DNA of 64,000 nt from Streptomyces qinglanensis (GTDB lineage Bacteria; Actinomycetota; Actinomycetes; Streptomycetales; Streptomycetaceae). The stretch's first letter is position 1. Every line of letters begins with the position of its first letter. The notes beneath the pieces are model-generated. The model was given only the letters and a program-made list of their open reading frames with translations. It was not told where the DNA came from and did no database searches. Shown here in pieces: positions 48,931 to 58,547 of the stretch. Made by a program: the position numbers and the translations under genes. Location: contig NZ_FOGO01000001.1 in assembly GCF_900111245.1 (NCBI RefSeq), positions 906,489 through 970,488 on the forward strand. Reading direction: 5' to 3'.

Positions 48931-50601
48931 TCAACCTTCCCCCGTCCATCCTCCTACCCTGCGCACCGCTCCGCTCAACGCTCCTGCTGCCGCCGCGGCG
49001 AGCGACACGGCGGCCAGGGCCGCGCAGGTGAGCGCCAGCGCGTGCGCCGAGTGCGCAGGGGTGACCGGGGCGCTCTCGGCCTGCTCCAGGAAGACGGCGC
49101 CGAACAGTGCCACCCCGCTCAGCAGTCCGAGCTGCGCGGTGGTCACCAACAGTCCGCTCGCGTCGGCCGCTTCGCTCTGCCGCACCCGCGCCAGGGCGCC
49201 GGAGAGCACCGGGTTGTAGGCCAGGGACAGGCCCATTCCGCTGACGCTCAGGCAGACGTAGAGCCACGGGCCGCCGTCCCCGCCGCCGGACAGGAGCGTC
49301 CCGAGCCACCCGAACGAGGCCGCGGCGGCCAGGAACCCGGTGGCCGACAGCCGGGGGTGCCACGACTGCGGCAGACGCCGCCAGACCATCCCGACCAGTG
49401 CGAACAGCCCGGCGGTCGGCACCATCGAGACCCCGGCGAACAGCGCGCTCTTCCCCAGACCGGTCTGCAGATGCAGCATCACGACCAGGACGAAACCGGC
49501 GTTGACCGCCATCATGCAGAAGATGCGCACCACGGCCAGCGGCACACCGGGAGCCCGCAGCACCAGCGGGGAGACCAGCGGCCGCCCGCCGCGGCGGGAC
49601 AGCAGCAGCTCGTAGCGCCCGAAGACCGGCACGAGCGCGGCACACAGCGCGAGGGACACCCATCCCCACAGCGGCCAGCCCTGCTCTCTCCCGAGCACCA
49701 CCGGAACGGTGAACAGCAGCAGCAGCGCACCGAGCAGGACCAGCCCCGGCAGGTCCAGCGCCCGCCGCTCCTCGGAGCCGCCCCTGGCCTCGGTGCGCAC
49801 CCGCAGCAGCCGGGGACCCGCGACGAGCAGCGCGGCACCCACCGGGACGTTGATCAGGAAGACCGGGCGCCAGCCCCAGCCGAACAGGTCGGCGCTGACC
49901 AGCACCCCGCCCAGCAACTGGCCCGCTGCGGCACCGACACCGAGCACGGCGGCGTAGCCGCCCAGCGCGCGGCTGCGGGCGGCTCCGGTGAAGGTCCGCT
50001 GGATCAGGCTGAGCACCTGCGGCAGCATCACGGCCCCGCCCGCACCCTGTGCCAGCCGGAAGGCGATGAGCCAGCCGGTTCCGGTCGCCAGGCCGCAGGC
50101 GAGCGAGGCGCCGGTGAAGAGGGCGAGGCCGCACAGGAACATCCTGGCGTGGCCCAGCAGGGCGCCCAGCCGGGCTCCGGTGATCAGCAGCACCGCGTAG
50201 GCGAGGGTGTAGCCGGCGATCACCAGTTGCAGTCCGGCGCCCGAGGCGTGCAGGTCCGCGCGCAGGTCGGGGGCCGCGACGTTGACGATGAAGGTGTCCA
50301 GCAGGGCCATGAACTGGCCGGTGAGCACGATCGCGAGGAGCCAGCCGGGGCGCGGGCCGCGGCGCACCGGGGCGGGGCCGCTGCCGGGGCCCGAGGCGCT
50401 GCCGGGAACGGGGCCGCCGCCGGGAACGGAGCCGCTGTCGGTGGCGTGAGCTTTACTGAGGCTGCGGGCAGCGGCTCCGCGGCTCCGCGGTGCGGGTTCC
50501 GTCACCGGTGCGGGTGCCGCCGTCCGTGCGGGTTCCGCGACCGGCACGGAGGGCCGCTCGGCCGGCGCCGGGACGGGCGAGGAGGACGAGGTGGATGTCA
50601 T
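48931..50601 (-). CDS. MFS multidrug exporter, EmrB/QacA (DHA2) type, second copy
   Basis: A 556-aa, about 14-helix transporter with an unusually long (about 85 aa) Pro/Ala/Gly-rich N-terminal tail before the first helix. It has LLDTFIVNVAAPDLR in helix 1 and GARLGALLGHARMF in place of motif A (the acidic and basic residues are weaker than normal). Divergent from a MmyB-type regulator, as for the 14195-16639 pair. Substrate unknown. Confidence 0.87.
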   Translation of the reverse strand: MTSTSSSSPVPAPAERPSVPVAEPARTAAPAPVTEPAPRSRGAAARSLSKAHATDSGSVPGGGPVPGSASGPGSGPAPVRRGPRPGWLLAIVLTGQFMALLDTFIVNVAAPDLRADLHASGAGLQLVIAGYTLAYAVLLITGARLGALLGHARMFLCGLALFTGASLACGLATGTGWLIAFRLAQGAGGAVMLPQVLSLIQRTFTGAARSRALGGYAAVLGVGAAAGQLLGGVLVSADLFGWGWRPVFLINVPVGAALLVAGPRLLRVRTEARGGSEERRALDLPGLVLLGALLLLFTVPVVLGREQGWPLWGWVSLALCAALVPVFGRYELLLSRRGGRPLVSPLVLRAPGVPLAVVRIFCMMAVNAGFVLVVMLHLQTGLGKSALFAGVSMVPTAGLFALVGMVWRRLPQSWHPRLSATGFLAAAASFGWLGTLLSGGGDGGPWLYVCLSVSGMGLSLAYNPVLSGALARVRQSEAADASGLLVTTAQLGLLSGVALFGAVFLEQAESAPVTPAHSAHALALTCAALAAVSLAAAAAGALSGAVRRVGGWTGEG

Positions 50602-50694
50602 GCGGGAAGCCTGGCCGGACGGCCACGGGGCTCACGAGAGCCCGCCGATGCTGGTACTGACAGCACCTGGCAGCCGGTGCGGTCTGCCGCCACG

Positions 50695-51711
50695 ATGGAG
50701 GATGTGACAGTCATCGCCGAGACACGAACGCCGCGAGCGGCCGGCGGTGCCACCGGAACGGCCCGGCCGACCGCCCAGCGCCGCAGATCCGAACTGGCCG
50801 CTTTCCTGCGCAGCCGCCGCGCCCGGGTCTCCCCCGCGGACGTCGGGATGCCCGCGGGGCTCCGCCGCCGCACCCCGGGGCTGCGCCGCGAGGAGGTGGC
50901 CCAGCTCTCCGGAGTGGGGGTGACCTGGTACACGTGGCTGGAGCAGGGCCGTCCGATCAACGCCAGTGCGCAGGTCCTGGACGCGGTGGCCCGCACGCTG
51001 CGGCTCGACGAGGCCGAGCGGGACCATCTGTACCACCTGGCGGAGGTGCCGCGTCCGCCGTCTCCGGAGCAGCTCGCCGAGGCCGTCGACCCGGAGGTCC
51101 ACCGCGTCCTGGACGCGATGGACCCGATGCCCGCGGTGGTCTACAACGGCCGCTACGACGTGCTCGCCGCCAATGCCGGGTACCGGCAGCTGTTCCCGAT
51201 GGTGGATCTGGTGGGACAGCCCGAACGCAATGTGCTGTGGCAGCAGTTCGTGGCCATGCCGCCGTGCTGCTGCGCACTGCTCAACCGCGAGGCGGAGCTG
51301 TCGCTGATGGTGGCGACGCTGCGCGGCAGCTACGGGCGGCACGTCGGTGAGGCCGCCTGGGAGGAGTTCCTGGCGCGGATGTGCGAGGCGAGCGAGGAAT
51401 TCTCGAAGCTGTGGCGCAGCGGCGATGTGGCGCCGCCGGGTGCGCGGGTGAAGATGGTGCAGCACGCCTCGGTCGGCCGGTTGCGGCTCAGCTCGACGTC
51501 GCTCCAGATCAGCGGCGCGTCCGAGGCCCGGATCGTGGCCTATGTGCCGCACGACGACGAGACGGAGCGGCTCCTGGGGCTGCTGCGGACGACGGACGAT
51601 CCGATGATCGGCTGCCAGGAGCACGCCGAGCCGCTGTCCCGGATCCGGGAGCGGATGCTGCGCACGGGCAGCAGCAGGTGCGATGACGCCGGGAGTGCGA
51701 AGGGGCGGTGA
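50695..51711 (+). CDS. XRE-like HTH regulator with MmyB-type ligand domain, second copy
   Basis: A 338-aa paralog of the regulator at 15758: HTH with RRRTPGLRREEVAQLSGVG then WYTWLEQGRPI, and the MmyB-like sensor with VVYNGRYDVLAANAGYRQLF. The start is uncertain: ATG at 50695 has no Shine-Dalgarno, and GTG at 50704 lies too close to GGAGG. It likely controls the divergent MFS gene; the tRNA-Ala copy 2 follows. Confidence 0.87.
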   Translation: MEDVTVIAETRTPRAAGGATGTARPTAQRRRSELAAFLRSRRARVSPADVGMPAGLRRRTPGLRREEVAQLSGVGVTWYTWLEQGRPINASAQVLDAVARTLRLDEAERDHLYHLAEVPRPPSPEQLAEAVDPEVHRVLDAMDPMPAVVYNGRYDVLAANAGYRQLFPMVDLVGQPERNVLWQQFVAMPPCCCALLNREAELSLMVATLRGSYGRHVGEAAWEEFLARMCEASEEFSKLWRSGDVAPPGARVKMVQHASVGRLRLSSTSLQISGASEARIVAYVPHDDETERLLGLLRTTDDPMIGCQEHAEPLSRIRERMLRTGSSRCDDAGSAKGR

Positions 51712-51778
51712 TCCGGCGTCCGCGAGGGTCGCGCCCGGCGCGTGCACCCCGGCGCATGAACCGGAGCCGCACGGCAAA

Positions 51779-51809
51779 GATCCCGCCCTCCGTACCGGAG
51801 GGCGGGATC
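51779..51809. terminator. terminator of tRNA-Ala copy 2 and the HTH gene
   Basis: A perfect 13-bp stem GATCCCGCCCTCC / GGAGGGCGGGATC with a 5-nt loop, between the convergent HTH gene and tRNA. On the minus strand CTTTG follows. Confidence 0.85.
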
Positions 51810-51817
51810 CTGGACTG

Positions 51818-51890
<73 letters not shown>

Positions 51891-52028
51891 GGGGCTCCGG
51901 CACCGGAGCGCCGCGAACGATCTGAAGCTTAGCGGGTGGCCGGGCCGAATGAGAAATCCGGTGGCACATCGCTGCCCTCCGGCCGCACTGCCGCCCCGGC
52001 GGACCCGGCGTTCCCGTCCTCGGCGATG

Positions 52029-52682
52029 TCAGTCGTCGTCGCCGAGCACCGGCTCCGGCAGGCTGCCCGCGTTGTGCTCCATCAGCCGCCAGCCGCGCAC
52101 CGTCTCGCCCAGGACGGACCAACTGCAGTTGGACAACCCGCCCAGCGCCTCCCAGGTGTGCGGCGGCAGCCCGATGAGGCGGCCGATGGTGGTGCGGATC
52201 GTGCCGCCGTGGCTGACGACGACGAGCGTGCCGCTGTCCGGGAGCTTGTCGACACCGCGCTCCACCACGGGCGCCGCCCGCTCGGCGACCTCGGTCTCCA
52301 GCTCACCGCCGCCCCGGCGCACCGGCTCGCCCTGCTTCCAGGCGGCGTACTGCTCCGCGTAGCGGGCGACGATCTCCTCGTGCGTGAGCCCCTGCCACGC
52401 GCCCGCATAGGTCTCGCGCAGGCCCTCGTCGTAGGTGACGTCGAGCCCGGTGAGCGCGGCCAGCTCCGCCGCGGTGGCCGTGGTGCGCTGCAGGTCCGAG
52501 GAGAGGATGGCGTCCGGGCGCAGCGCTGCGAGCAGCCGTGCCGCCCGGCGGGCCTGATCGAGTCCGGATTCGGTGAGCGGGATGTCCGTCGTCCCCTGGA
52601 ACCGGCGTTCGAGGTTCCAGGCCGTCTGGCCGTGCCGCCACAGGACGATCCTGCGGTCCCGCACCGCCCCCGTGCCGTTCAG
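52029..52682 (-). CDS. histidine phosphatase family protein, probable CTG start
   Basis: A 217-aa phosphoglycerate mutase-like phosphatase with LWRHGQTAWNLERRFQG (catalytic His in RHG), DLQRTTATA, ETYAGAWQGLTHEE and VSHGGTIR. The substrate is unknown; it shares the operon with nadD and rsfS. The first codon appears to be CTG, overlapping the rsfS stop as CTGA with GGAG 7 nt upstream; a GTG at 52664 is the conventional alternative. Confidence 0.9.
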   Translation of the reverse strand: MNGTGAVRDRRIVLWRHGQTAWNLERRFQGTTDIPLTESGLDQARRAARLLAALRPDAILSSDLQRTTATAAELAALTGLDVTYDEGLRETYAGAWQGLTHEEIVARYAEQYAAWKQGEPVRRGGGELETEVAERAAPVVERGVDKLPDSGTLVVVSHGGTIRTTIGRLIGLPPHTWEALGGLSNCSWSVLGETVRGWRLMEHNAGSLPEPVLGDDD

Positions 52683-53131
52683 CGCAGCTCTCCGTCCAGT
52701 TCGTCCGCGGTCCCGGCGCCGGCTCCCGTCGCCTCGGCGTGCTCGGCGCCCTTGCCGCGGGTCGCCACGGCGTCCTCGGGCAGCTCCAGCTCCGGACAGT
52801 CCTTCCACAGCCGCTCCAGAGCGTAGAAGACCCGCTCCTCGCTGTGCTGGACATGGACGACGATGTCGACGTAGTCGAGGAGCACCCAGCGGCCGTCCCG
52901 CTCGCCCTCGCGGCGGGCGGGCTTGGCGCCCAGCTCCTTGTTCAGCCGCTCCTCGATCTCGTCGACGATGCCCTTGACCTGCCGGTCGTTGGGCGCCGAG
53001 GCGAGCAGGAAGGCGTCGGTGATGGCGAGCACGTCGCTGACGTCGTAGGCGACGATGTCGTGTGCGAGCTTGTCGGCCGCCGCCTGGGCGGCGGTGCTGA
53101 TCAGCTCTAGGGAACGGTCCGTGGCGGTCAC
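52679..53131 (-). CDS. rsfS: ribosomal silencing factor RsfS
   Basis: A 150-aa RsfS/Iojap protein that binds L14 and blocks subunit joining. Core: ALTDAFLLASAP-like AITDAFLLASAPNDRQ (about 40-55), then GRWVLLDYVDIVVHVQ. Ends in a Gly/Ala-rich tail. GTG start. Coupled to the following phosphatase by a 4-nt overlap. Confidence 0.96.
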   Translation of the reverse strand: MTATDRSLELISTAAQAAADKLAHDIVAYDVSDVLAITDAFLLASAPNDRQVKGIVDEIEERLNKELGAKPARREGERDGRWVLLDYVDIVVHVQHSEERVFYALERLWKDCPELELPEDAVATRGKGAEHAEATGAGAGTADELDGELR

Positions 53132-53269
53132 AGGTGAGGCTTTCGGGTCGGAAACATCTCGTGTTCCAGGGTCTCACGGCCGCGCGACCGGATTTCGGCC
53201 CAGTCGCCCCGGGCGGGGACCGCCCGTGCGACCGGCGTCCACGGCCGAGGACGCCGCGCGCGGCCGCCG

Positions 53270-54988
53270 TCACCCGCGGTAGTCGGCACCCAGCACCACC
53301 GTGACGTCGGCGTTCGCAGCCCCCTCGGCCTTGCGCACCGCGCTGCCGGGCAGGTCCAGCGTCTTGGCGATCCCCTCGGCCTCGGCCTTCTGCGCGGACT
53401 CGGCGTAGGTCACCAGCGACGTGGCGCGGGTGGCGCCCGTACCGCCCTCGACCACGGTGTAGCCGCCGTTGACCAGCGCCGCGGAAGCAGTGCTGTCCAG
53501 GCCGCGCCTGCCGCTGGCGTTCTTCAGGCTGACCCGGGGCACGGCGTCCGGATCGGAGTTCTTGACACTGCCGCCGAGCACCTTCTTCACGATCCGGTCG
53601 CCGGCCTGTCTGCCGAGCGTCCCGTCGGCGCGCACCGGAAGCGTCCGGGTGCGGTAGTCGCCCTGCTTGGCGCGGTCCGCCAGCGCGGCCAGTGCGGAGC
53701 CGAGCTGGGACTCGGACAGCGAGGGATCGGGAATCTGGCCGAGGGACTCGACGGTCTCGGTGGCCGCCGAGGCGTCGCCGGAGACCTTCTTCAGCAGTGC
53801 CTGGACCACCTGCCCGAACCGGGCGAGCTGCGCGGTCTGGGGTTCGCTCCGGGCACGGTAGGTGGCGTAGGCGACCGCGGCGCGGCCGTCCAGGTCCTGG
53901 TCGCTGCCCTTCTCGACCTGCGGTTCCGCGCCCCGCTTCGCGCCGGGCACGGCGGTGTCGGTGTCCAGGGTGATACCGCCGACCAGCTCGACGAAGTTCT
54001 CCAGGAACGGGGTGTCCAGCCGCCAGGTGCCCTTGATGTCCGAGCCGAGCAGGGTGTTCAGCGCGTCGCGGGTGGGTCCGGCGCCGCGGTCCTGCACGGA
54101 CTTGCCGAGAGTGGTCGTGCTGCCGTTCTCCGCGGCGACGGCGAGCGTGTTCGGCAGCAGGAGGGTGGAGCCCTCGCCCGCGCCCGCGTTGTCCACGAGC
54201 AGGGCGGTCGAGCTGGCCCCGCCCTGCTCCCGCAGGTGCAGCACGATCACGTCCCGCCGCTCGCCCGCCGCGGCGCCGCCCTCGCCCCCGTCGTCCCCGG
54301 TGCCCGGCAGCAGGCCCGTGTACCAGGCCCAGCCTGTGCCGCCCACCAGCAGCAGGGCGAGCACGACGACGAGTGCCACGGTCCGGTTCCGGCCCCGGCG
54401 CTTGGCCTCCTCGCGGCGCTCGGTGCGGCTCTCGGTGAACTTGAGCCAGTCGATGACGTCCTCGGAGTCGTCGCTGGTCTCCTCGACGAACGAGAACTGC
54501 TCGGTGCGGTAGGCGTCGTCCCCGCCGGAGGACGACGCTTCCTCCTGGCCCCGGCCGTCGCCCCCGCCGTCCGGGTACTGCTCCTGCCGGGTCCGGCCGC
54601 CCTGCGCGGGAACCCGGTCGGCCTGCTGGGAGTGCGCTTCGGCGTACGGCGCGGCCTGCTGCGCGTCCGCTTCCGGGTACGGCGCGGCCTGCTGGGAGTG
54701 CGCTTCGGCGTACGGCGCGGCCTGCTGCGCGTAGGGAGCCTGGTCCCCCGGGTGGCCGCCCTGCTGCTGCGGGTAGCCCGCATAGGGGTCGTACCCGGCC
54801 TGCTGCTGCCCGGGCGCCTGGGCATAGGGGTCGTACGCCGGCGGGTCGTACGCCGGATACGGTTCCTGCCCCGCGAGAGCGCCTTCGTGCGGCGCTTCCT
54901 GCGTGCGGTACACGGGCCTGCCGTACTCGTCGTAGCCGATGATCCCGGGCTGCCGGCCGTAGGGGTCGTATCCGTAGCCGTCGCTCAC
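53270..54988 (-). CDS. LCP-like/LytR_C-domain membrane protein, divergent
   Basis: A 572-aa protein. It has a Tyr/Gln/Pro-rich cytoplasmic N-terminus with an 11-residue repeat [11 protein letters not shown] (about 86-125), a membrane helix (about 206-228), an LCP-like domain (about 240-460) and a C-terminal LytR_C domain (about 475-572) with [20 protein letters not shown]. Canonical LCP enzymes attach wall polymers, but the PRD arginine motif is replaced here (LLLPNTL), so phosphotransferase activity is doubtful. Overlaps nadD by 4 nt. Confidence 0.85.
   Translation of the reverse strand: MSDGYGYDPYGRQPGIIGYDEYGRPVYRTQEAPHEGALAGQEPYPAYDPPAYDPYAQAPGQQQAGYDPYAGYPQQQGGHPGDQAPYAQQAAPYAEAHSQQAAPYPEADAQQAAPYAEAHSQQADRVPAQGGRTRQEQYPDGGGDGRGQEEASSSGGDDAYRTEQFSFVEETSDDSEDVIDWLKFTESRTERREEAKRRGRNRTVALVVVLALLLVGGTGWAWYTGLLPGTGDDGGEGGAAAGERRDVIVLHLREQGGASSTALLVDNAGAGEGSTLLLPNTLAVAAENGSTTTLGKSVQDRGAGPTRDALNTLLGSDIKGTWRLDTPFLENFVELVGGITLDTDTAVPGAKRGAEPQVEKGSDQDLDGRAAVAYATYRARSEPQTAQLARFGQVVQALLKKVSGDASAATETVESLGQIPDPSLSESQLGSALAALADRAKQGDYRTRTLPVRADGTLGRQAGDRIVKKVLGGSVKNSDPDAVPRVSLKNASGRRGLDSTASAALVNGGYTVVEGGTGATRATSLVTYAESAQKAEAEGIAKTLDLPGSAVRKAEGAANADVTVVLGADYRG
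54610..54732. repeat. 33-bp coding repeats in the LCP-like gene
   Basis: Three to four units of about 33 bp (for example CTGCTGGGAGTGCGCTTCGG / TACGGCGCGG) encode the [11 protein letters not shown] repeats. The unit length is a multiple of three, so copy-number change keeps the frame. Confidence 0.8.
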
Positions 54989-55620
54989 GCTCGCGCGTCC
55001 CCCTCCGCGTCCCGCCGGTACAGCGCGCGCTTGTTGATGTACCGCACGACCCCGTCGGGGACCAGGTACCAGACCGGGTCACCGCGCTCCACCCGGGCGC
55101 GGCAGCCGGTGGAGGAGATGGCCAGCGCGGGGACCTCCACCAGCGAGACGCCGCCCTGCGGCAGGCCGGGGTCGGCCAGCGCGTGGCCGGGTCGGGTGAC
55201 GCCGATGAAGTGGGCCAGCGAGAACAGCTCTTCGGTGTTGCGCCAGCTCAGGATCTGCGAGAGCGCGTCGGCGCCGGTGATGAAGAACAGGTCGGTGTCC
55301 GGATTGGCCTCGGCGAGCTCGCGCAGCGTGTCGATCGTGTACGTCTTGCCGCCGCGGTCGATGTCGATCCTGCTCACCGAGAACTGCGGGTTCGACGCCG
55401 TGGCGATGACCGTCATCAGATAGCGGTCCTCGGCGGGCGACACCTGCTTGTGGCTCTTCTGCCACGGCTGCCCGGCGGGTACGAACACCACTTCGTCGAG
55501 GTGGAAGCGGGCCGCCACCTCGCTCGCGGCCACCAGATGGCCGTGGTGGACGGGGTCGAAGGTCCCGCCCATCACACCGAGTCGCCGCTTACCGGTTCCG
55601 GGCACTATGTCCTCTCCCAT
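54985..55620 (-). CDS. nadD: nicotinate-nucleotide adenylyltransferase
   Basis: A 211-aa enzyme of NAD synthesis with the nucleotidyltransferase motif [12 protein letters not shown] (about 18-29), the SxxD-like [14 protein letters not shown] and a C-terminal [10 protein letters not shown]. Start ATG at 55620; a TAGAGT hexamer lies 8 nt upstream. Heads the nadD-LCP-rsfS-phosphatase operon, each pair overlapping or close. Confidence 0.96.
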   Translation of the reverse strand: MGEDIVPGTGKRRLGVMGGTFDPVHHGHLVAASEVAARFHLDEVVFVPAGQPWQKSHKQVSPAEDRYLMTVIATASNPQFSVSRIDIDRGGKTYTIDTLRELAEANPDTDLFFITGADALSQILSWRNTEELFSLAHFIGVTRPGHALADPGLPQGGVSLVEVPALAISSTGCRARVERGDPVWYLVPDGVVRYINKRALYRRDAEGDARA

Positions 55621-55628
55621 GCGGGGCG

Positions 55629-55634
55629 ACTCTA
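55629..55634 (-). promoter_or_regulatory. -10 hexamer upstream of nadD
   Basis: TAGAGT on the minus strand, 8 nt before the nadD ATG and just after the stop of the 56-aa gene. Confidence 0.4.
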
Positions 55635-55637
55635 CGC

Positions 55638-55808
55638 TCAGCGGTCCCGGTTGAAGCGGGTGGTGATCCACAGCAGCAGGATCAGCGCGAGGAGCGCGCC
55701 GCCGCCGGTCAGATAGGGGCTCAGGCTCTCGTGCTGACCGCCCTCGCCGTGCTCGCCCCCCGAGGCGAGGGACAGCAGGGCGTCGTGTGCGGTGCTGGAC
55801 AGAGTCAT
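55638..55808 (-). CDS. small single-pass membrane protein (56 aa)
   Basis: A 56-aa [20 protein letters not shown], a charged middle with several His/Glu/Gly, then a membrane helix [18 protein letters not shown] and a basic end NRDR. The hydropathy, stop 17 nt before nadD and good codon bias support a real gene of the kind seen upstream of nadD in Streptomyces. Function unknown. Confidence 0.75.
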   Translation of the reverse strand: MTLSSTAHDALLSLASGGEHGEGGQHESLSPYLTGGGALLALILLLWITTRFNRDR

Positions 55809-56118
55809 CGTCGGCGGAACCTATCCCGTGAGGCGCGGACAGTTGGCGTGCGGTCGCCCCGCTGCCGCACACGGGTGCGGGAGCGGAACTGCGCAGCCAC
55901 ATCGTAAGCGCGGACTCTCCTGGCGCTCACCCCGACTCATCCGGACGCAACGGGAGCGCCCCGCTCCGCGTCCCACCTTCCAGGGCCCAGCGGTTCGGAT
56001 CGGGCCGGTACAGGCCGGATCGGCGAGCCGGATCCGATGCGTGCAGGGCCCACGGGCCCAGCAGGATCCGGACGAGAGGCTCTAGTGTGGACAGCCCAGT
56101 CGACGAGGGGGAAACACC
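55809..56118. other. 310-bp divergent gap before the M48 protease gene
   Basis: No gene seen. Contains TAGGTT 9 nt before the 56-aa ORF, several GGATCCG/CGGATCC-type half repeats (about 55997-56071) and TAGTGT (56083-56088), a possible -10 for the protease gene, followed by GAGGGGG. Confidence 0.5.
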
Positions 56119-57228
56119 ATGACAGACGGCACAGGCGGCACGGAGCGCCTGCCGAGCCGTGAGCGGCGGCGCTTCGAGGGGATCTCCTCGCGTGCGTACG
56201 AACACCCGACCGACCGCTCGGCGCTGGTCGCGCTGCGCAAGCTGAGCGGCTTCGACACCGCGGTCAAGGCGCTGAGCGGCCTGCTTCCCGAGCGCAGCAT
56301 GCGGCTGCTGTTCCTCTCCGACTCGGTGCGGGTCAGCGACCAGCAGTTCGCCCACCTCAACGCCATGCTGCGGGACGCCTGCTACATCCTGGATCTGGAG
56401 AAGATCCCGCCGATGTACGTGACCCAGGACCCGAAGCCCAACGCGATGTGCGTCGGCATGGACGAGCCGATCATCGTGCTCTCCACCGGGCTGGTCGAGC
56501 TGCTGGACGAGGAGGAGATGCGCGCCGTGATCGGCCACGAGGTCGGGCACGCGCTCTCCGGCCACGCGGTCTACCGGACGATACTGCTCTTCCTGTCCAA
56601 CCTCGCCTTCAAGGTCGCCTGGATCCCGCTGGGGAACGTCGCGGTCATGGCGCTGGTGACGGCGCTGCGCGAGTGGTTCCGCAAGTCCGAGCTGTCCGCA
56701 GACCGGGCCGGGCTGCTGGTGGGCCAGGACCTGCAGGCGTCGATGCGCGGCCTGATGAAACTGGCCGGCGGCAACCACCTGCACGAGATGAACGTCGACG
56801 CCTTCCTGGCGCAGGCCGAGGAGTACGAGGCGGGCGGGGATCTGCGCGACTCCGTGCTGAAGATCATGAATGTGCTGCCCCGCTCGCATCCCTTCACCAC
56901 GGTGCGCGCCGCCGAGCTGAAGAAGTGGGAGGCCAGCCGCGACTTCCAGCGGATCATGGACGGCCACTACCCGAAGCGCGCCGACGACAAGGACACCTCG
57001 GTGCGGGAGTCGTTCCGGGAGTCGGCGAACCACTACTCCGAGACGGTGCGCAACAGCAAGGACCCGCTGATGGGCTTCGTCCGCGATCTGGCGGGCGGCG
57101 TGGGCGACGTCGGCGGCCGGTTGCGCGACACCTTCACCGGCCGCGGCGGCTCCGAGGGCCAGGACGGCGGCAGCGGGTCGGCTAACGGCTCGACCGGTAA
57201 GGATGATCCGGGCTCGGGCGAGCGCTAG
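56119..57228 (+). CDS. M48 family metalloprotease (HtpX-like)
   Basis: A 369-aa protein with the zinc motif HEVGH (about 139-143) in VIGHEVGHALSGHAVYR, a following hydrophobic segment (about 150-180) and the third-ligand glutamate in KSELSADRAGLLVGQD. Membrane-linked quality-control peptidase. Gly-rich tail. GAGGGGG precedes the ATG. The 3' end overlaps the convergent 57182 gene by 47 nt. Confidence 0.9.
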   Translation: MTDGTGGTERLPSRERRRFEGISSRAYEHPTDRSALVALRKLSGFDTAVKALSGLLPERSMRLLFLSDSVRVSDQQFAHLNAMLRDACYILDLEKIPPMYVTQDPKPNAMCVGMDEPIIVLSTGLVELLDEEEMRAVIGHEVGHALSGHAVYRTILLFLSNLAFKVAWIPLGNVAVMALVTALREWFRKSELSADRAGLLVGQDLQASMRGLMKLAGGNHLHEMNVDAFLAQAEEYEAGGDLRDSVLKIMNVLPRSHPFTTVRAAELKKWEASRDFQRIMDGHYPKRADDKDTSVRESFRESANHYSETVRNSKDPLMGFVRDLAGGVGDVGGRLRDTFTGRGGSEGQDGGSGSANGSTGKDDPGSGER

Positions 57229-58324
57229 CCGACAGCAGCCCGCACACCGAGGCGGCGGACCGGCCCCGTGCATACGGGTCGGTCCCTGCCTTGCCCGCGT
57301 CCTCGGCCCGCTCGCCTGCCAGCAGCGGCGCCAGCGCGTCGGAGGGGTCCTCGCCGCAGTTCATCGGCCCCGCCCGCATGGCGACCTGGCGCACGGTGAC
57401 CTGATGCTCGCGCAGGTCCTGCCGCTCGAAGCGGAAGCGCACCTCCCGCCGTACGGAGAAGAGGGAGGCGTTCCGCGCGGGCTTCCCGGCCGATCCGCTG
57501 CCCGCGTTCTTCCCCTCGCCCCCGTCGGCGGGCCGTACCGCGTAGACGAAGACATGGTCGGCGGTGACCTCCAGCCCGTCGCCGACCTCCTCGACGGCGA
57601 GGGTGCCGTCGACCCGCACCTTCGAGCTGGCCAGCGTCGCCTTGCCGCGGTCGAGGCGCACCATCCACGCCGTGGCGCTGCGCCGTCCGTCGTCCCGCGG
57701 GTGCTCCACGCTGCGGTCGAACTGGCGCTGCTGGCGGGGGTTGAGCAGCAGGCGCACCGGCCGCACCGCGCCGCCGGTGAGCACCTCCGGGTCGAGGGAG
57801 CTCTCCACGACGTAGTCCTTGGCGACGGTCAGCGCCGAGAGCACCTGGCTCTCCGAGAAGTGGTCGCTGCTCCGAACGGGTGGCAGCGCCACTCCGTCGG
57901 CCCCGGTCGCGAACCGCGCCGCGGGGCTGTTCTCGAACAGGTCGCCCGGGGTGCCGCCCGGGACCCGGCCGGTCGGTGCCAGCGGCAGCACATCGCTGCG
58001 CAGGGGCTCGGCACCGGTCCGTACCGAGGAGGGATACGGGTTCCGTATGCCCATGTAGATGGCGGTGCCGAAGGCCAGCACGATCAGCGCCACCAGGAGC
58101 AGTCCCTGCCGGGAGAAGCCCAGGCCGGTCCGGCCCCGGCGCTCGGCGTGCGAGCGGGCGCGGACCGCGGCGTGCTCCTCGTCCTGCATGCGCTCCTGCG
58201 CGGAGAACTCCTGGAGTCGCGCAGCCTTGATGAACGACTCGTCGAACACCAGGGATCGGTACTCGTCGTCGCCGTCGGGACCGCCGTCGGGCGTCCCGTC
58301 CGGAGGATCCACTCGCCCGGCCAT
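57182..58324 (-). CDS. single-pass membrane protein with secreted domain, unknown function
   Basis: A 380-aa protein with an acidic cytoplasmic N-terminus (DDEYRSLVFDESFIKAARLQ, about 20-39), a membrane helix (about 75-95, GLLLVALIVLAFGTAIYMG) and a large extracytoplasmic region with two late cysteines (NCGEDPSD and SVCGLL). The 30-residue N-terminal motif recurs in the neighbour at 58548. ATG at 58324 is leaderless with TTCACG-N16-TACCCT upstream; the frame upstream of it runs through tandem repeats and is not coding. Confidence 0.8.
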   Translation of the reverse strand: MAGRVDPPDGTPDGGPDGDDEYRSLVFDESFIKAARLQEFSAQERMQDEEHAAVRARSHAERRGRTGLGFSRQGLLLVALIVLAFGTAIYMGIRNPYPSSVRTGAEPLRSDVLPLAPTGRVPGGTPGDLFENSPAARFATGADGVALPPVRSSDHFSESQVLSALTVAKDYVVESSLDPEVLTGGAVRPVRLLLNPRQQRQFDRSVEHPRDDGRRSATAWMVRLDRGKATLASSKVRVDGTLAVEEVGDGLEVTADHVFVYAVRPADGGEGKNAGSGSAGKPARNASLFSVRREVRFRFERQDLREHQVTVRQVAMRAGPMNCGEDPSDALAPLLAGERAEDAGKAGTDPYARGRSAASVCGLLSASARPSPDHPYRSSR

Positions 58325-58330
58325 AGCACC

Positions 58331-58358
58331 AGGGTAGGACCGACCGCGCGGACGTGAA
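58331..58358 (-). promoter_or_regulatory. promoter TTCACG-N16-TACCCT, leaderless
   Basis: On the minus strand, -35 at 58353-58358 and -10 at 58331-58336, ending 6 nt before the ATG at 58324. Confidence 0.55.
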
Positions 58359-58414
58359 CGGCGTGGCTCCGGCCAACTTGCGGGACCCCGGAAGGTCTGC
58401 TCCGGGGCTCCGCC

Positions 58415-58478
58415 GGGACACCGGGACACCGGGACACCGGGACACCGGGACACCGGGACACCGGGACACCGGGACACC
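58415..58478. repeat. 8-bp tandem repeat GGGACACC x8
   Basis: Eight perfect units and a degenerate ninth (58479-58486, GGGACGCC) between two membrane-protein genes. Non-coding. Unit length of 8 makes the region slippage-prone and a likely polymorphic locus. Confidence 0.95.
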
Positions 58479-58547
58479 GGGACGCCCGGAAGCCGGGTCG
58501 GCCGGGTCTTCGAGCGGGCCCCGCGGGCGCGGGGCGGGGCGGCCCCG

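Noticed and set aside
48931..51711. Biosynthetic gene cluster around the second exporter
   Set aside because: No synthase or tailoring genes nearby.
57182..58477. 431-aa start for the membrane protein
   Set aside because: The extra residues are encoded by the 8-bp repeat; the promoter and ATG at 58324 give a better start.
58415..58486. CRISPR-like array
   Set aside because: Units are 8 bp and directly adjacent, without spacers; no cas genes.
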